Assembly: GCA_041401985.1 (NCBI GenBank)
Contig: JAWKTE010000004.1
Location: 62,001 to 126,000, forward strand
DNA length: 64,000 bases
Origin: JACKHA01 sp041401985
GTDB lineage: Bacteria; Planctomycetota; Phycisphaerae; Phycisphaerales; UBA1924
Direction: 5' to 3'
The translations under genes were made by a program, and so were the position numbers. Positions within the stretch are counted from its first letter, which is position 1, and each line of letters begins with the position of its first letter. The notes beneath the pieces are model-generated. The model was not told where the DNA came from, ran no database searches, and saw only the letters and a list, made by a program, of their open reading frames with translations. This document shows positions 35,629 to 43,658 of the stretch, in pieces.

Positions 35629-36375
35629 CTAGTCCTGCAGGATCCGCTCGCACACCTGTCGATAGAGGTGGTTCACGACCTGGTCGAGGTCGAGCTCGGA
35701 GGTGTCGACGATGATCGCGCCGTCGGGGACCACCAGCGGGCCGTCCTTGCGGGTCTTGTCGAGGTGGTCGCGCCGTTCGAGGTTGCGGACGACCTGGTTC
35801 AGTTCGGGGCGGCGACCGGACTCACGCTCGATCTGCGACGCCCGGCGGAGCGCCCGGACCCGGACATCGGCGTCGAGGTAGAACTTGACCTCCGCGTCGG
35901 GGAAGGCGACCGAGCCCTGGTCGCGCCCGTCGGAGACCAGGCGCGGGTGCTGGTGGGCGATGATCCGCTGCTTGCGGACCATGTGCTCTCGCAGGGGGCC
36001 GATGGCGGCGATAGTCGAGACGCGGGCCGAGACGTCGGCGTCGCGAATCCGCTCGCCCATCGGCCGGTTCCAGGCCAGAATCGCCGGGGGACTGGCGTTC
36101 CAGTCGAAATGCAGGTCCGCGTCCATGACAACGCGGAGGATCTGGTCCACGTCTTCGTCGGGGATGTTTCGGTCGATGGCGATCGCGGTGGCGGCCCGGT
36201 ACATGGCCCCGGTGTCGAGCACATCGACGCCGAGTTTTTGCGCCAGACGCCAGGCGACGCTGGACTTGCCCGTGCCAGCGGGGCCGTCGATCGTGACGAT
36301 GATGGATTGCTCGGGCGGGACCACGTCGGCGAGCGTCCTGGTGCTGTCCAGCGTTCCGATCAGCGTCGGCGTCAT
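35629..36375 (-). CDS. cmk: Cytidylate kinase
   Basis: Phosphorylates CMP and dCMP. The 248-residue protein has the P-loop TIDGPAGTGKSSVAWRLA at about residues 28-45, LDTGAMYRAAT for substrate binding, a NMP-binding region, and SDGRDQGSVAFPDAEVKFYL followed by the lid with ASQIERESGRRP. An N-terminal extension of about 25 residues precedes the P-loop. The -10 box TAGAAT at 36413-36418 on this strand is 37 bases upstream. The 3' end lies against repeat family C. Confidence 0.93.
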   Translation of the reverse strand: MTPTLIGTLDSTRTLADVVPPEQSIIVTIDGPAGTGKSSVAWRLAQKLGVDVLDTGAMYRAATAIAIDRNIPDEDVDQILRVVMDADLHFDWNASPPAILAWNRPMGERIRDADVSARVSTIAAIGPLREHMVRKQRIIAHQHPRLVSDGRDQGSVAFPDAEVKFYLDADVRVRALRRASQIERESGRRPELNQVVRNLERRDHLDKTRKDGPLVVPDGAIIVDTSELDLDQVVNHLYRQVCERILQD

Positions 36376-36412
36376 CGCGCGTTCCCCGAGCCTCTCGTCT
36401 CGCCCTCGGGCG

Positions 36413-36418
36413 ATTCTA
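36413..36418 (-). promoter_or_regulatory. Possible -10 box of cmk
   Basis: On the minus strand TAGAAT, 37 bases before the ATG at 36375. The -35 region is only weakly TT-rich (TTCCTT, 17 bases further upstream). Confidence 0.4.
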
Positions 36419-36486
36419 TCAGGTGGCGGGCGGGGAAGGAAACCAACCCCGAGAATCCCCCGCCGTGGGATGCGCCGTTCTGGAAC

Positions 36487-37689
36487 CTACTTCTGCTGGG
36501 CCATGACCATGGCGGCCTCGATGGCCAGGCGGCTGTTGACGATGCCCTCGCGAACGTCGCCCTTGCCACGATAGTCGATGGCCAGCGTGCCGTCGTAACC
36601 GACAGAGACGACCGCGGCCACCAGCGGGTCCAGCGCGTAGGGGCGGTGCTCCGGCGGCGGGGCGATGTCCTCCAGCAGGGCGGCCAGTTCGTCGATCGCG
36701 TCCTCGGGGGACAGGCCCAGTTGGCGGGCCAGGTCGAGTTCGTCCTGCTCGTCGCCCTCGTCGTCATCGTCCTTCGGGGGCGGGCTGGAGCCCTTCTTCT
36801 TCGACGAGGACTTGGCGCCCTCGTCCGACTCGTCGGGGGCGTCGTCGTCCGCCGCGGAGCCCGCCTTTTTCTTCGAGCGGCCCTTGGTCTTCTTCCTGGC
36901 CGCGGCCCCGTCGTCGGACGGTGCGTCGTCGCCGGACTCTGGCGGGGCGTCCTGGCCCGATCCATCGTCCGCGTCGTCGCCCTTCTTGGACTTCGACTTC
37001 TTGCTCGTCTTCTTCTTCACCGACTCGGGCGGGGGGGCGACGATGGTGCCCTCCGGGGCTTCGACGAACTCGATCGTCGAGGCGCACACCGCCGAGGCGT
37101 AGGGGGTCAGTCGCCGCAGGTACGTCACGGCGTCTTCGGTGCCGGCCGCGGTCTCGAAGTCGGGGAAGGTGCCGACGCGAAACCCCCCCACCTTCTTGAT
37201 GATCGACGTGACGCGGTCCGGCTCGGCGGTCAGCCCCTGGTGCGGGGTGATCAGCAGATTGACCTCGTGGCGCTCGGCCTTCTCGGCCGCCTCCTTCATG
37301 TGGTCGACCGCCCGCTCGAGCGAGGGCTCATCGGCCCGCCCGCTGATCCGGATCGCGATCGAGTTGCACCCCAGGATCTGGGCCGCCTTGATGACCCGCT
37401 CGACCCGCTCCAGCCCGGCCAGGGCCTTCTCGTCGTCGGCGTCGGCCAAGGGCAGCGGGTCCTGCTCGATGAGCAACAGGCACGCGCAGCCGGCCTTATC
37501 CGCGGCGTCGCGGATGCGGACCAGTTGCGAGCGCACGGCCCCGGCGAGCAGGTCGGTCGTGAGGTTCAGGCCGTAGAGATCGAACTCCTCGCGGGCCATG
37601 CGGGGCAGGTCGACCAGGTCCACGCTCGGCTCGCCCCGGGACGGGCGGACGAGCGAACGAACGGAGTTGGTGTGCAATGTGAGGAGCAT
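36487..37689 (-). CDS. Sugar-phosphate isomerase/epimerase-like TIM barrel with charged insert
   Basis: The 400-residue protein resembles xylose isomerase-like barrels (PF01261). Early strands include AGCACLLLIEQD, CNSIAIRIS and EVNLLITPHQG, then GGFRVGTFPDF, and after the insert VVSVGYDGTLAIDYRGKGD with acid residues that could bind metal. Residues about 218-318 are a 100-residue low-complexity block of alternating Lys-rich and Asp/Glu-rich runs, placed between late barrel strands and absent from usual family members. Its codon use is GC-rich like its surroundings. The start at 37689 begins the barrel directly. Substrate unknown. Confidence 0.75.
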   Translation of the reverse strand: MLLTLHTNSVRSLVRPSRGEPSVDLVDLPRMAREEFDLYGLNLTTDLLAGAVRSQLVRIRDAADKAGCACLLLIEQDPLPLADADDEKALAGLERVERVIKAAQILGCNSIAIRISGRADEPSLERAVDHMKEAAEKAERHEVNLLITPHQGLTAEPDRVTSIIKKVGGFRVGTFPDFETAAGTEDAVTYLRRLTPYASAVCASTIEFVEAPEGTIVAPPPESVKKKTSKKSKSKKGDDADDGSGQDAPPESGDDAPSDDGAAARKKTKGRSKKKAGSAADDDAPDESDEGAKSSSKKKGSSPPPKDDDDEGDEQDELDLARQLGLSPEDAIDELAALLEDIAPPPEHRPYALDPLVAAVVSVGYDGTLAIDYRGKGDVREGIVNSRLAIEAAMVMAQQK

Positions 37690-37830
37690 GCGGGGCCGGG
37701 GACTGTACCCCCGGTTGGGCGCGCGGACCACGAACCGGGGGCACGGAGCACCGGGCCATCGCGCCGCTGCGGGCCGCCATCCCCCGCTACCATCGCATCC
37801 ACACCGATCCCGAGCGACAGGACCCCACCC

Positions 37831-38211
37831 ATGCCCAGCCCAACCGACCGGCGCTATTCCACCTCCCACGAGTGGCACAAGATCGATGGCGACACGCTCA
37901 CGCTGGGCGTGACCCAGTTCGCCGTCGACCAACTCACCGACATCACCTACGTCCAGATGAAGCCGGCTGGCACGGCGTTCAAGGCCGGGGACGTGGTCGG
38001 CGAGGTCGAGTCGGTCAAGACCACCAGCGACATCTACTGCTTCGTGGACGGGCAGATCAGCGAGGTCAACCCGGCCCTGAACGACAACCCGGGCCTGCTC
38101 AACACCGACCCCTTCGGGGCCGGCTGGCTGATCAAGGTGAAGGTCACGAACGCCTCCGGGGCCGAGAAACTGGCCGACGCCGCGAAATACGACGCCCAGA
38201 TCGCCCACTAA
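37831..38211 (+). CDS. gcvH: Glycine cleavage system H protein
   Basis: Carries the lipoyl-bound aminomethyl group between the P, T and L proteins. The 126-residue length is typical. The lipoyl lysine is in VGEVESVKTTSDIYCFVDGQ, and the C-terminal region has the usual NDNPGLLNTDPFGAGWLIKV. gcvT and gcvP are not in the window. A TACCAT box at 37788-37793 could be its -10 element; the ribosome-binding site is weak. It stands alone between divergent and parallel unrelated genes. Confidence 0.95.
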   Translation: MPSPTDRRYSTSHEWHKIDGDTLTLGVTQFAVDQLTDITYVQMKPAGTAFKAGDVVGEVESVKTTSDIYCFVDGQISEVNPALNDNPGLLNTDPFGAGWLIKVKVTNASGAEKLADAAKYDAQIAH

Positions 38212-38425
38212 CACCGGGCTCATCCGGGACGCCGATCCGGACGAAGAGCCTCGGTTAGCCGATGGCGTCGCGTCGGCCCGGCGGTCGGGCGGCGGCCAGC
38301 GGTCGCGTGCCCCCACCGAGCCCGGCGTGATCCAGACCCAGACCAACCGAATCGCCCAGCCGGTCGGAGAGCCGACCCCTCTGCGTCAAAGCCGGACCAG
38401 CCCGACTGCTGCCTCACCCCCCCGC

Positions 38426-39160
38426 ATGATCCGCTGCCAGGACGTCACCAAGGCCTACCACGTCGCCGACCGGACGGTCCAGGCGCTCCGCGGCGTCACG
38501 ATGGAGATCCCCGGTCCCGGGTTCTTCGCGATCATGGGCCAGTCCGGCTCGGGCAAGAGCACGCTGCTGCACCTGCTGGCCGCCCTGGACCGCCCCGACG
38601 CCGGCGAACTGTTCATCGCGGGCAAGCCGGTGCACTCGATGTCGGACAAGGACGCGACGCGGTTCCGCCGGAGCGAGATCGGCATCGTGTTCCAGCAGTT
38701 CAACCTGATTCCGACGCTGACGGCCCGGGAGAACGTCGAACTGCCCGGCATGCTCGCGGGCGAGGACCCGAAGTGGCTCGCCGCACGCTCGGCCGAACTG
38801 CTGACCGATCTGGGCGTGATCGAGCGGGGCGAGCACCGCCCCGAGGCCCTCTCGGGCGGCGAGCAGCAGCGGGTGGCGATCGCCCGGGCGTTGCTCTACT
38901 CGCCCAGCGTCATTCTGGCCGACGAGCCGACGGGCAACCTGGACTCGGCCTCGAGCCAGTTGCTGTGGGGGCTGCTCGGGCGGATCGCCGACCAGCACGA
39001 GACGACGGTGGTCATGGTGACGCACGAACCGGCCGCGGCGGCCCACTGCCGGGCGATTTATGTCATCCGCGACGGGCGGATGACAAGCACGATCCAGACG
39101 GAGGGACTCGATGCGGGCGGCGTGGCGGCTCGCTATCAGGAATGTCTCGGCGCGTCGTAG
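38426..39160 (+). CDS. ABC transporter ATP-binding protein (LolD/MacB type)
   Basis: A 244-residue ATPase with Walker A GQSGSGKSTLLHLLAALDRP, the Q-loop in GIVFQQFNLIPTLTARENVE, the signature SGGEQQRVAIARALL, Walker B LADEPTGNLDS and the switch histidine in VMVTHEPAAA. The family drives lipoprotein release (LolCDE) or efflux (MacAB) with FtsX-like permeases. The next gene overlaps its last 50 bases and is such a permease. The ATG at 38426 was chosen because the conserved domain begins there. No periplasmic adaptor gene is adjacent. Confidence 0.92.
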   Translation: MIRCQDVTKAYHVADRTVQALRGVTMEIPGPGFFAIMGQSGSGKSTLLHLLAALDRPDAGELFIAGKPVHSMSDKDATRFRRSEIGIVFQQFNLIPTLTARENVELPGMLAGEDPKWLAARSAELLTDLGVIERGEHRPEALSGGEQQRVAIARALLYSPSVILADEPTGNLDSASSQLLWGLLGRIADQHETTVVMVTHEPAAAAHCRAIYVIRDGRMTSTIQTEGLDAGGVAARYQECLGAS

Positions 39161-41927
39161 GCGCATGGGGCTGCTGGGCGCGGCGGTGGCGCTGTCGAGC
39201 GCGCTGATCGCGGCCATCGCCTGCGCCATGGCCGCGGTCAACGCGTCGATCTCCCTGCACCTCGAGTCGATCGTGGGGCGCGCCGACATCAGCATCACCG
39301 CGCCCGGGCGGACGGCCCGGGTGCCGCTGGGCCTGCTCGAGCGCGTGCGGGAGTGGGACGGCGTGCGTCTGGCGACGGGCGCGCTGGAGGCCGAGTTCCC
39401 GCTGGTCATCGATGCGCCGCTGCTGGTGCCGAACCCGGCGTCGGCGGGCGGGAGCGACCCGAGCACCGGCTCTGCGACGTCAGCAGCGCCCGACGCTCCC
39501 CCAACGTTTGTCCGCTCGGCCCGGACGCTCCGCGTCTCGCCGTTGGTCCGTGCGGTTGTAGACGAAGCCGGCTGGGAACTCCGCCCCGTCGACGTGATCG
39601 CCGGGCGGCTGCCCGAGGCCCCCGGCGAGATCGCGATCGACGCGTTCACCGCCAGCCGCCTGAGCGTGCTGGCCGAGGAGGACCTTGCCCTCAACGGCAT
39701 CGGCGTGGTCGTCGTCGAGCCGGAGCGGTTCGCCCAGGCCCCGGTCCCGGTGCCCGAATCGGCCGCGAGCGAGCGCGAAGCCCGGCGCATCAACGACCGC
39801 CAGGGCGCCCGCCTCGGCTCGACCGTCCAGGTCCGCCGCCTGTTCACCGAGCCGATCGACCTGACCATCGTCGGCATCACGGCCCACCCGCCGCTGGGCG
39901 GCCGCCCGCGCGGCTTCATGACCTACGAGGGCATCTCGCGCGTCCTGGGCAGCGCGGACCGCGTCTCCGAGATCGAGATCCTGCTCGCCGACGGCGTCGA
40001 CCCCGCCGGCGTCATCGACGCCCACAAGCCCGACCTGGGCGAGAACCTGCTCATCCAGACCACCGCGCGCGTGACCTCCGGCGTCGAGGACAACCTCAAG
40101 TCCACGCAGCTGGCCTTCATCCTCGCGTCGATCCTCGCGCTGCTCTCGGCCTCGTTCATCATCCTGACGGGCCTGAACACCGACTTCGCCGAGCGCCGGC
40201 GCGAACTCGCGGTGCTGCGGTGCATCGGGGCCTCCAAGGCCCAACTGGCCCAGTCGCAACTGCTCATCGGGCTGATCCTGGGCGCGGGCGGCGCGGCCAT
40301 CGGCATGCCGACGGGCATCGGCTTTGCCGCGCTCATGACAAAGATCTTCGAGGCCGAGGTGCCCTCGGGCCTGATCGTGCCCACATCGGGCGTGCTGATG
40401 TCCACGATCGGCACGATGGTCGCCGGCCTGCTCGGGGCCGCGTGGCCCGCGTGGCGCACGCTGCGGATGTCGCCGCTGGAGGGCCTGGCGGCCCGGGCCA
40501 CCGGCGCCCCGGCCCGCGCGATCCTGGCCTGCTTCATCGTCGCCACGATCCTGCTGGCGACGCACCTCTCGCTCGTCACGTTCGCCCGTGCGGGACAGGG
40601 CCAGTTCCTGTTCTGGTCGTACGTGTTCGTCGGGCTGCCGTGCCTGTTCGCCGGGTACTTCCTCATGGGCGTGCCGGCGACGTGGCTGGTGACGCGCGTG
40701 GCTTCCGGGCCGGCGTCGCGCCTGCTGGGCCTGCCGCGCCACGTTCTGCGCCGCAGCGTGCAGGCCACGCCGTTCCGCTTCGGGTTCACGGCCGGGGCCA
40801 TGATGGCCGGCCTGGCGCTCATGGTCGCGATCTGGACCGAGGGCGGGGCCTTCCTGCGCGACTGGCTCGGCAAGATGCAGTTCCCCGACGCGTTCGTCTC
40901 GGGCCTGATCCTGCCGCAGGAGGCCCAGGACAAGGTCGACTCGATGACCGAGTACGTCGAGAACTCGGTCGCGCTGTCGGTGATCCCGGTCGAGACCGAC
41001 GCCTTCGGCGTCCGCGCCCTGCAGCGGTACCAGACCAACTTCATCGCGTTCGATCCGGACCGGTTCTTCGCCATCACCGAGATCGACTGGGTCCAGGGCG
41101 ATCAGCAGACCGCCGTGGCCCGCCTGAAGCAAGGCGGGGCCGTGATCGTCGCCCGCGAGTTCCTGACCGCCCAGGGCATGGGCATGGGCGAGACGTTCAC
41201 GTGCCGCTTCGAGGGCGATGAGCACGAGTTCGAGATCGTCGGCGTCGTGACCAGCCCGGGGCTGGAACTGATCTCGCGGTTCTTCAACATCGGCGAGGAG
41301 TTCACCGCCCAGGCCATGCATGCGGTCTTCGGCACCCGATCCGACGCGCAAGCGAAGTTCGGCGTGGATGCGATCCGCGTCATCTCCATCGACCTCAAGG
41401 ATGACGCCGACGACGCCGAGGCCATCGCCGCCCTCCGACGCGAACTCTTCCCCTATGGCATCGCCGACGCCGGCTCCGGGCGGGCCATGAAGCGCGACAT
41501 CGTCGAGTTCGTCACCGGCACTCTGCTGGTCTTCAGCGGCATCGCGGTCATGGCCATGCTCGTGGCCTGCTTCGGCGTGGCGAACCTGGTGGTCGCGGGG
41601 ATCGAACTGCGCCGCTTCGAGTTCGGCGTGCTGCGGGCCGTCGGGGCCCAGTCGGGGCTGCTGGTCCGCCTCGTGCTCGGCGAAGCGCTGCTGATCGCGC
41701 TGTCGGCCAGCGTGCTGGGCACGCTCATGGGCATCCAGGCGGCCTACGCGGGCACACGCCTGCACGCGCTGCTGTTCGGCATCCTGATCCACCTGCGCCC
41801 GCCCATCGGCGCGATCGCCGCCGGCTGGGCGTTCGTGTTCGCCCTCACGCTGGCGGCGGCGGCGCCGTCCGTCCGCCGGCTGGCCCGTCGCGAGCCGCGC
41901 GAACTGCTGGCGGCGATGCGGGGTTGA
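39111..41927 (+). CDS. Large FtsX-type ABC permease
   Basis: A 938-residue permease. An N-terminal membrane helix (GLLGAAVALSSALIAAIACA) precedes a periplasmic region of about 300 residues, then three helices forming the first FtsX domain (about residues 325-455). A middle pair of helices and another periplasmic region follow, then a second FtsX domain at the C-terminus (LRRFEFGVLRAVGAQSG). This resembles two LolC/E halves fused, or the DUF214-type permeases of MacB-like exporters. The gene overlaps the ATPase gene by 50 bases. The exported substrate is unknown; lipoprotein release is possible. Confidence 0.88.
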   Translation: MRAAWRLAIRNVSARRRRMGLLGAAVALSSALIAAIACAMAAVNASISLHLESIVGRADISITAPGRTARVPLGLLERVREWDGVRLATGALEAEFPLVIDAPLLVPNPASAGGSDPSTGSATSAAPDAPPTFVRSARTLRVSPLVRAVVDEAGWELRPVDVIAGRLPEAPGEIAIDAFTASRLSVLAEEDLALNGIGVVVVEPERFAQAPVPVPESAASEREARRINDRQGARLGSTVQVRRLFTEPIDLTIVGITAHPPLGGRPRGFMTYEGISRVLGSADRVSEIEILLADGVDPAGVIDAHKPDLGENLLIQTTARVTSGVEDNLKSTQLAFILASILALLSASFIILTGLNTDFAERRRELAVLRCIGASKAQLAQSQLLIGLILGAGGAAIGMPTGIGFAALMTKIFEAEVPSGLIVPTSGVLMSTIGTMVAGLLGAAWPAWRTLRMSPLEGLAARATGAPARAILACFIVATILLATHLSLVTFARAGQGQFLFWSYVFVGLPCLFAGYFLMGVPATWLVTRVASGPASRLLGLPRHVLRRSVQATPFRFGFTAGAMMAGLALMVAIWTEGGAFLRDWLGKMQFPDAFVSGLILPQEAQDKVDSMTEYVENSVALSVIPVETDAFGVRALQRYQTNFIAFDPDRFFAITEIDWVQGDQQTAVARLKQGGAVIVAREFLTAQGMGMGETFTCRFEGDEHEFEIVGVVTSPGLELISRFFNIGEEFTAQAMHAVFGTRSDAQAKFGVDAIRVISIDLKDDADDAEAIAALRRELFPYGIADAGSGRAMKRDIVEFVTGTLLVFSGIAVMAMLVACFGVANLVVAGIELRRFEFGVLRAVGAQSGLLVRLVLGEALLIALSASVLGTLMGIQAAYAGTRLHALLFGILIHLRPPIGAIAAGWAFVFALTLAAAAPSVRRLARREPRELLAAMRG

Positions 41928-41932
41928 GCGCA

Positions 41933-42039
41933 GAGCCCGACGCGCAAGCGTCGCGGTCGTTGCACCGGCATTGGCATGGCGACCCGGGCCAAGCCGGACG
42001 CAACGGTCAAAGGGGCCGCGACGCTCGCGCGTCGGGCTC
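41933..42039. repeat. Inverted pair of palindromes (family C)
   Basis: GAGCCCGACGCGCAAGCGTC at 41933-41952 and its reverse-complement copy at 42016-42039, 63 bases apart, between convergent genes. The loops are GCAA and TCGC (GCGA on the other strand). Confidence 0.85.
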
Positions 42040-42053
42040 CGCGCCGGTTCTCG

Positions 42054-43469
42054 TCACATCCGCTCGGCCGCGCTCCGCCCGCGGACCCGCCGCCGCCGCC
42101 ACGCCCGCCTGGCCTCCGGGTCCGGCAGCGACCCCAGGATCGGGCGCACGAACGTGTTGCCCGAGAACCGCACCGCGATCGGGCGCATCAGCAGCGGACG
42201 CACCTTGAACGACGGGATCGGCACCATCGCCAGCAGCCCGACCGCCGCCAGACGCAAGCCCGACGAGAGCAGGAACAGCGTGTGGTACGCATCCTTGTCC
42301 TTGCCCAGGTAGGCCAGCAGCGCCCCGCCGCCGAGCGAGCCCACCGCCAGCGCCCCCGCGTGCATCGCGTTGAACGTGGTCAGCACGCTCGTCCGCTCGC
42401 GCGGCGGCACGGTCTCGAACACCAAAAGCGCCGTGCCCATCTCATAAATCGCCCACACCACGCCCGCCAGCAACTGCAGCAGGAGCAGGTACCAGAACGC
42501 GTCGGACACCACCCACGCACCAGCCATCGGGATGATGCCTAGCCCTCCAACCCACAGCATCCGGCGCGGCCCGAAGAACCGCGGCATCGCGCCCAAGACG
42601 CTCAGCCCCGCCATCTTGCCGACGAACGACGCCGCGGCCAGCGTCATGAACGTCAGGTACGACATCCCAAGTTCGGCCCGCATGTACGGGCCGAAGTACG
42701 GCCCGCTGATCTGTACGAACACCTGGACCGCGAGCATGTACATCAGCACACGCCCGGCCGCCCCCTTGCGGGCCGCGACCAGTTCCCGCCACGACACGCT
42801 GCGGTGATCGGGCGGCATCGGGACCGGCTCGTTCGTGGCCGCCAGCCGATTGGCCGAGACCACGCGGGCCAGCAGCGCCACGCCGAAGAGCAGCGCGAAC
42901 CATGCGACGCCGCTCTCGGCCGCCCCCCTCCCCCGCACGAGCATCTCGAGCACCAGCCCGCCGGCGATCAGCCCGCCCAGGATGCCGACCTGCGCCAGGC
43001 GCGTCCGCGACGCGAAGTACCTCGACCGCACCCGCGGCGGCACGATCGTCGTGATCCACGTGTTCCACGCGCTGCCCGTGGCCATGCCCGACGCCCAGTA
43101 CAGCGTGACCGACGCGAACAGCAGCCACGCCGGCATCCAGCCCGCGATCGCCCCAACCACCAGCGGCAGGAACGCCGCCGCCTGCACGTGCGCGCACAGC
43201 ACGACCCACCGCTTGTGCGAGCCCAATCGCCGCACCATCGCCGGAGAAACAAGCTGGATCAACCCCCCCGCCACCATCGGCAGCGACGAGACCAGCCCGG
43301 CCAGCACCTCGCCCACCTGCACCGCCAGCGCGAACAGCACGAAGTAGAACTCGCCGATGCCCGTCATCACGCCCCACGACACCGCGTCCTGCGTCGAGCG
43401 ACGCAGGTCGGTTCGTGTCAGCGAATCGGGCGGGCCCGCGGTTGTTCCGGGCGGTGCGGCCGGCGTCAT
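42054..43469 (-). CDS. MFS transporter
   Basis: A 471-residue protein with about 11-12 predicted membrane helices and typical major facilitator features, for example the loop after helix 2 (VRRLGSHKRWVVLC) and PPRVRSRYFASRTRLAQVGI mid-protein, then a second helical half with PPRERTSVLTTFNAMHAGAL. The N-terminal 30 residues are Pro-, Gly- and Thr-rich. The substrate cannot be told from the sequence; relatives are annotated only as MFS. GGAGG about 10 bases upstream supports the ATG at 43469. It is divergent from the AsmA-like gene. Confidence 0.85.
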   Translation of the reverse strand: MTPAAPPGTTAGPPDSLTRTDLRRSTQDAVSWGVMTGIGEFYFVLFALAVQVGEVLAGLVSSLPMVAGGLIQLVSPAMVRRLGSHKRWVVLCAHVQAAAFLPLVVGAIAGWMPAWLLFASVTLYWASGMATGSAWNTWITTIVPPRVRSRYFASRTRLAQVGILGGLIAGGLVLEMLVRGRGAAESGVAWFALLFGVALLARVVSANRLAATNEPVPMPPDHRSVSWRELVAARKGAAGRVLMYMLAVQVFVQISGPYFGPYMRAELGMSYLTFMTLAAASFVGKMAGLSVLGAMPRFFGPRRMLWVGGLGIIPMAGAWVVSDAFWYLLLLQLLAGVVWAIYEMGTALLVFETVPPRERTSVLTTFNAMHAGALAVGSLGGGALLAYLGKDKDAYHTLFLLSSGLRLAAVGLLAMVPIPSFKVRPLLMRPIAVRFSGNTFVRPILGSLPDPEARRAWRRRRVRGRSAAERM

Positions 43470-43658
43470 CTCGGACGATCCTCCGTGCGGCAGGGCGGCG
43501 CGAGCGTCCGTGGCTCGCGGTTCGGAGGATAGTCCCGGCGCGCGGGTGGTTGGGCGTGCGCGGGCGGGTTCCCGCCCTCGTACCCTTCCCGCGTCCAGAC
43601 CGAGTCCCCGAGTCGTGCCCAGCGGCTCCGAGTTGTGGCCGCGACACGAGGAGGAACC

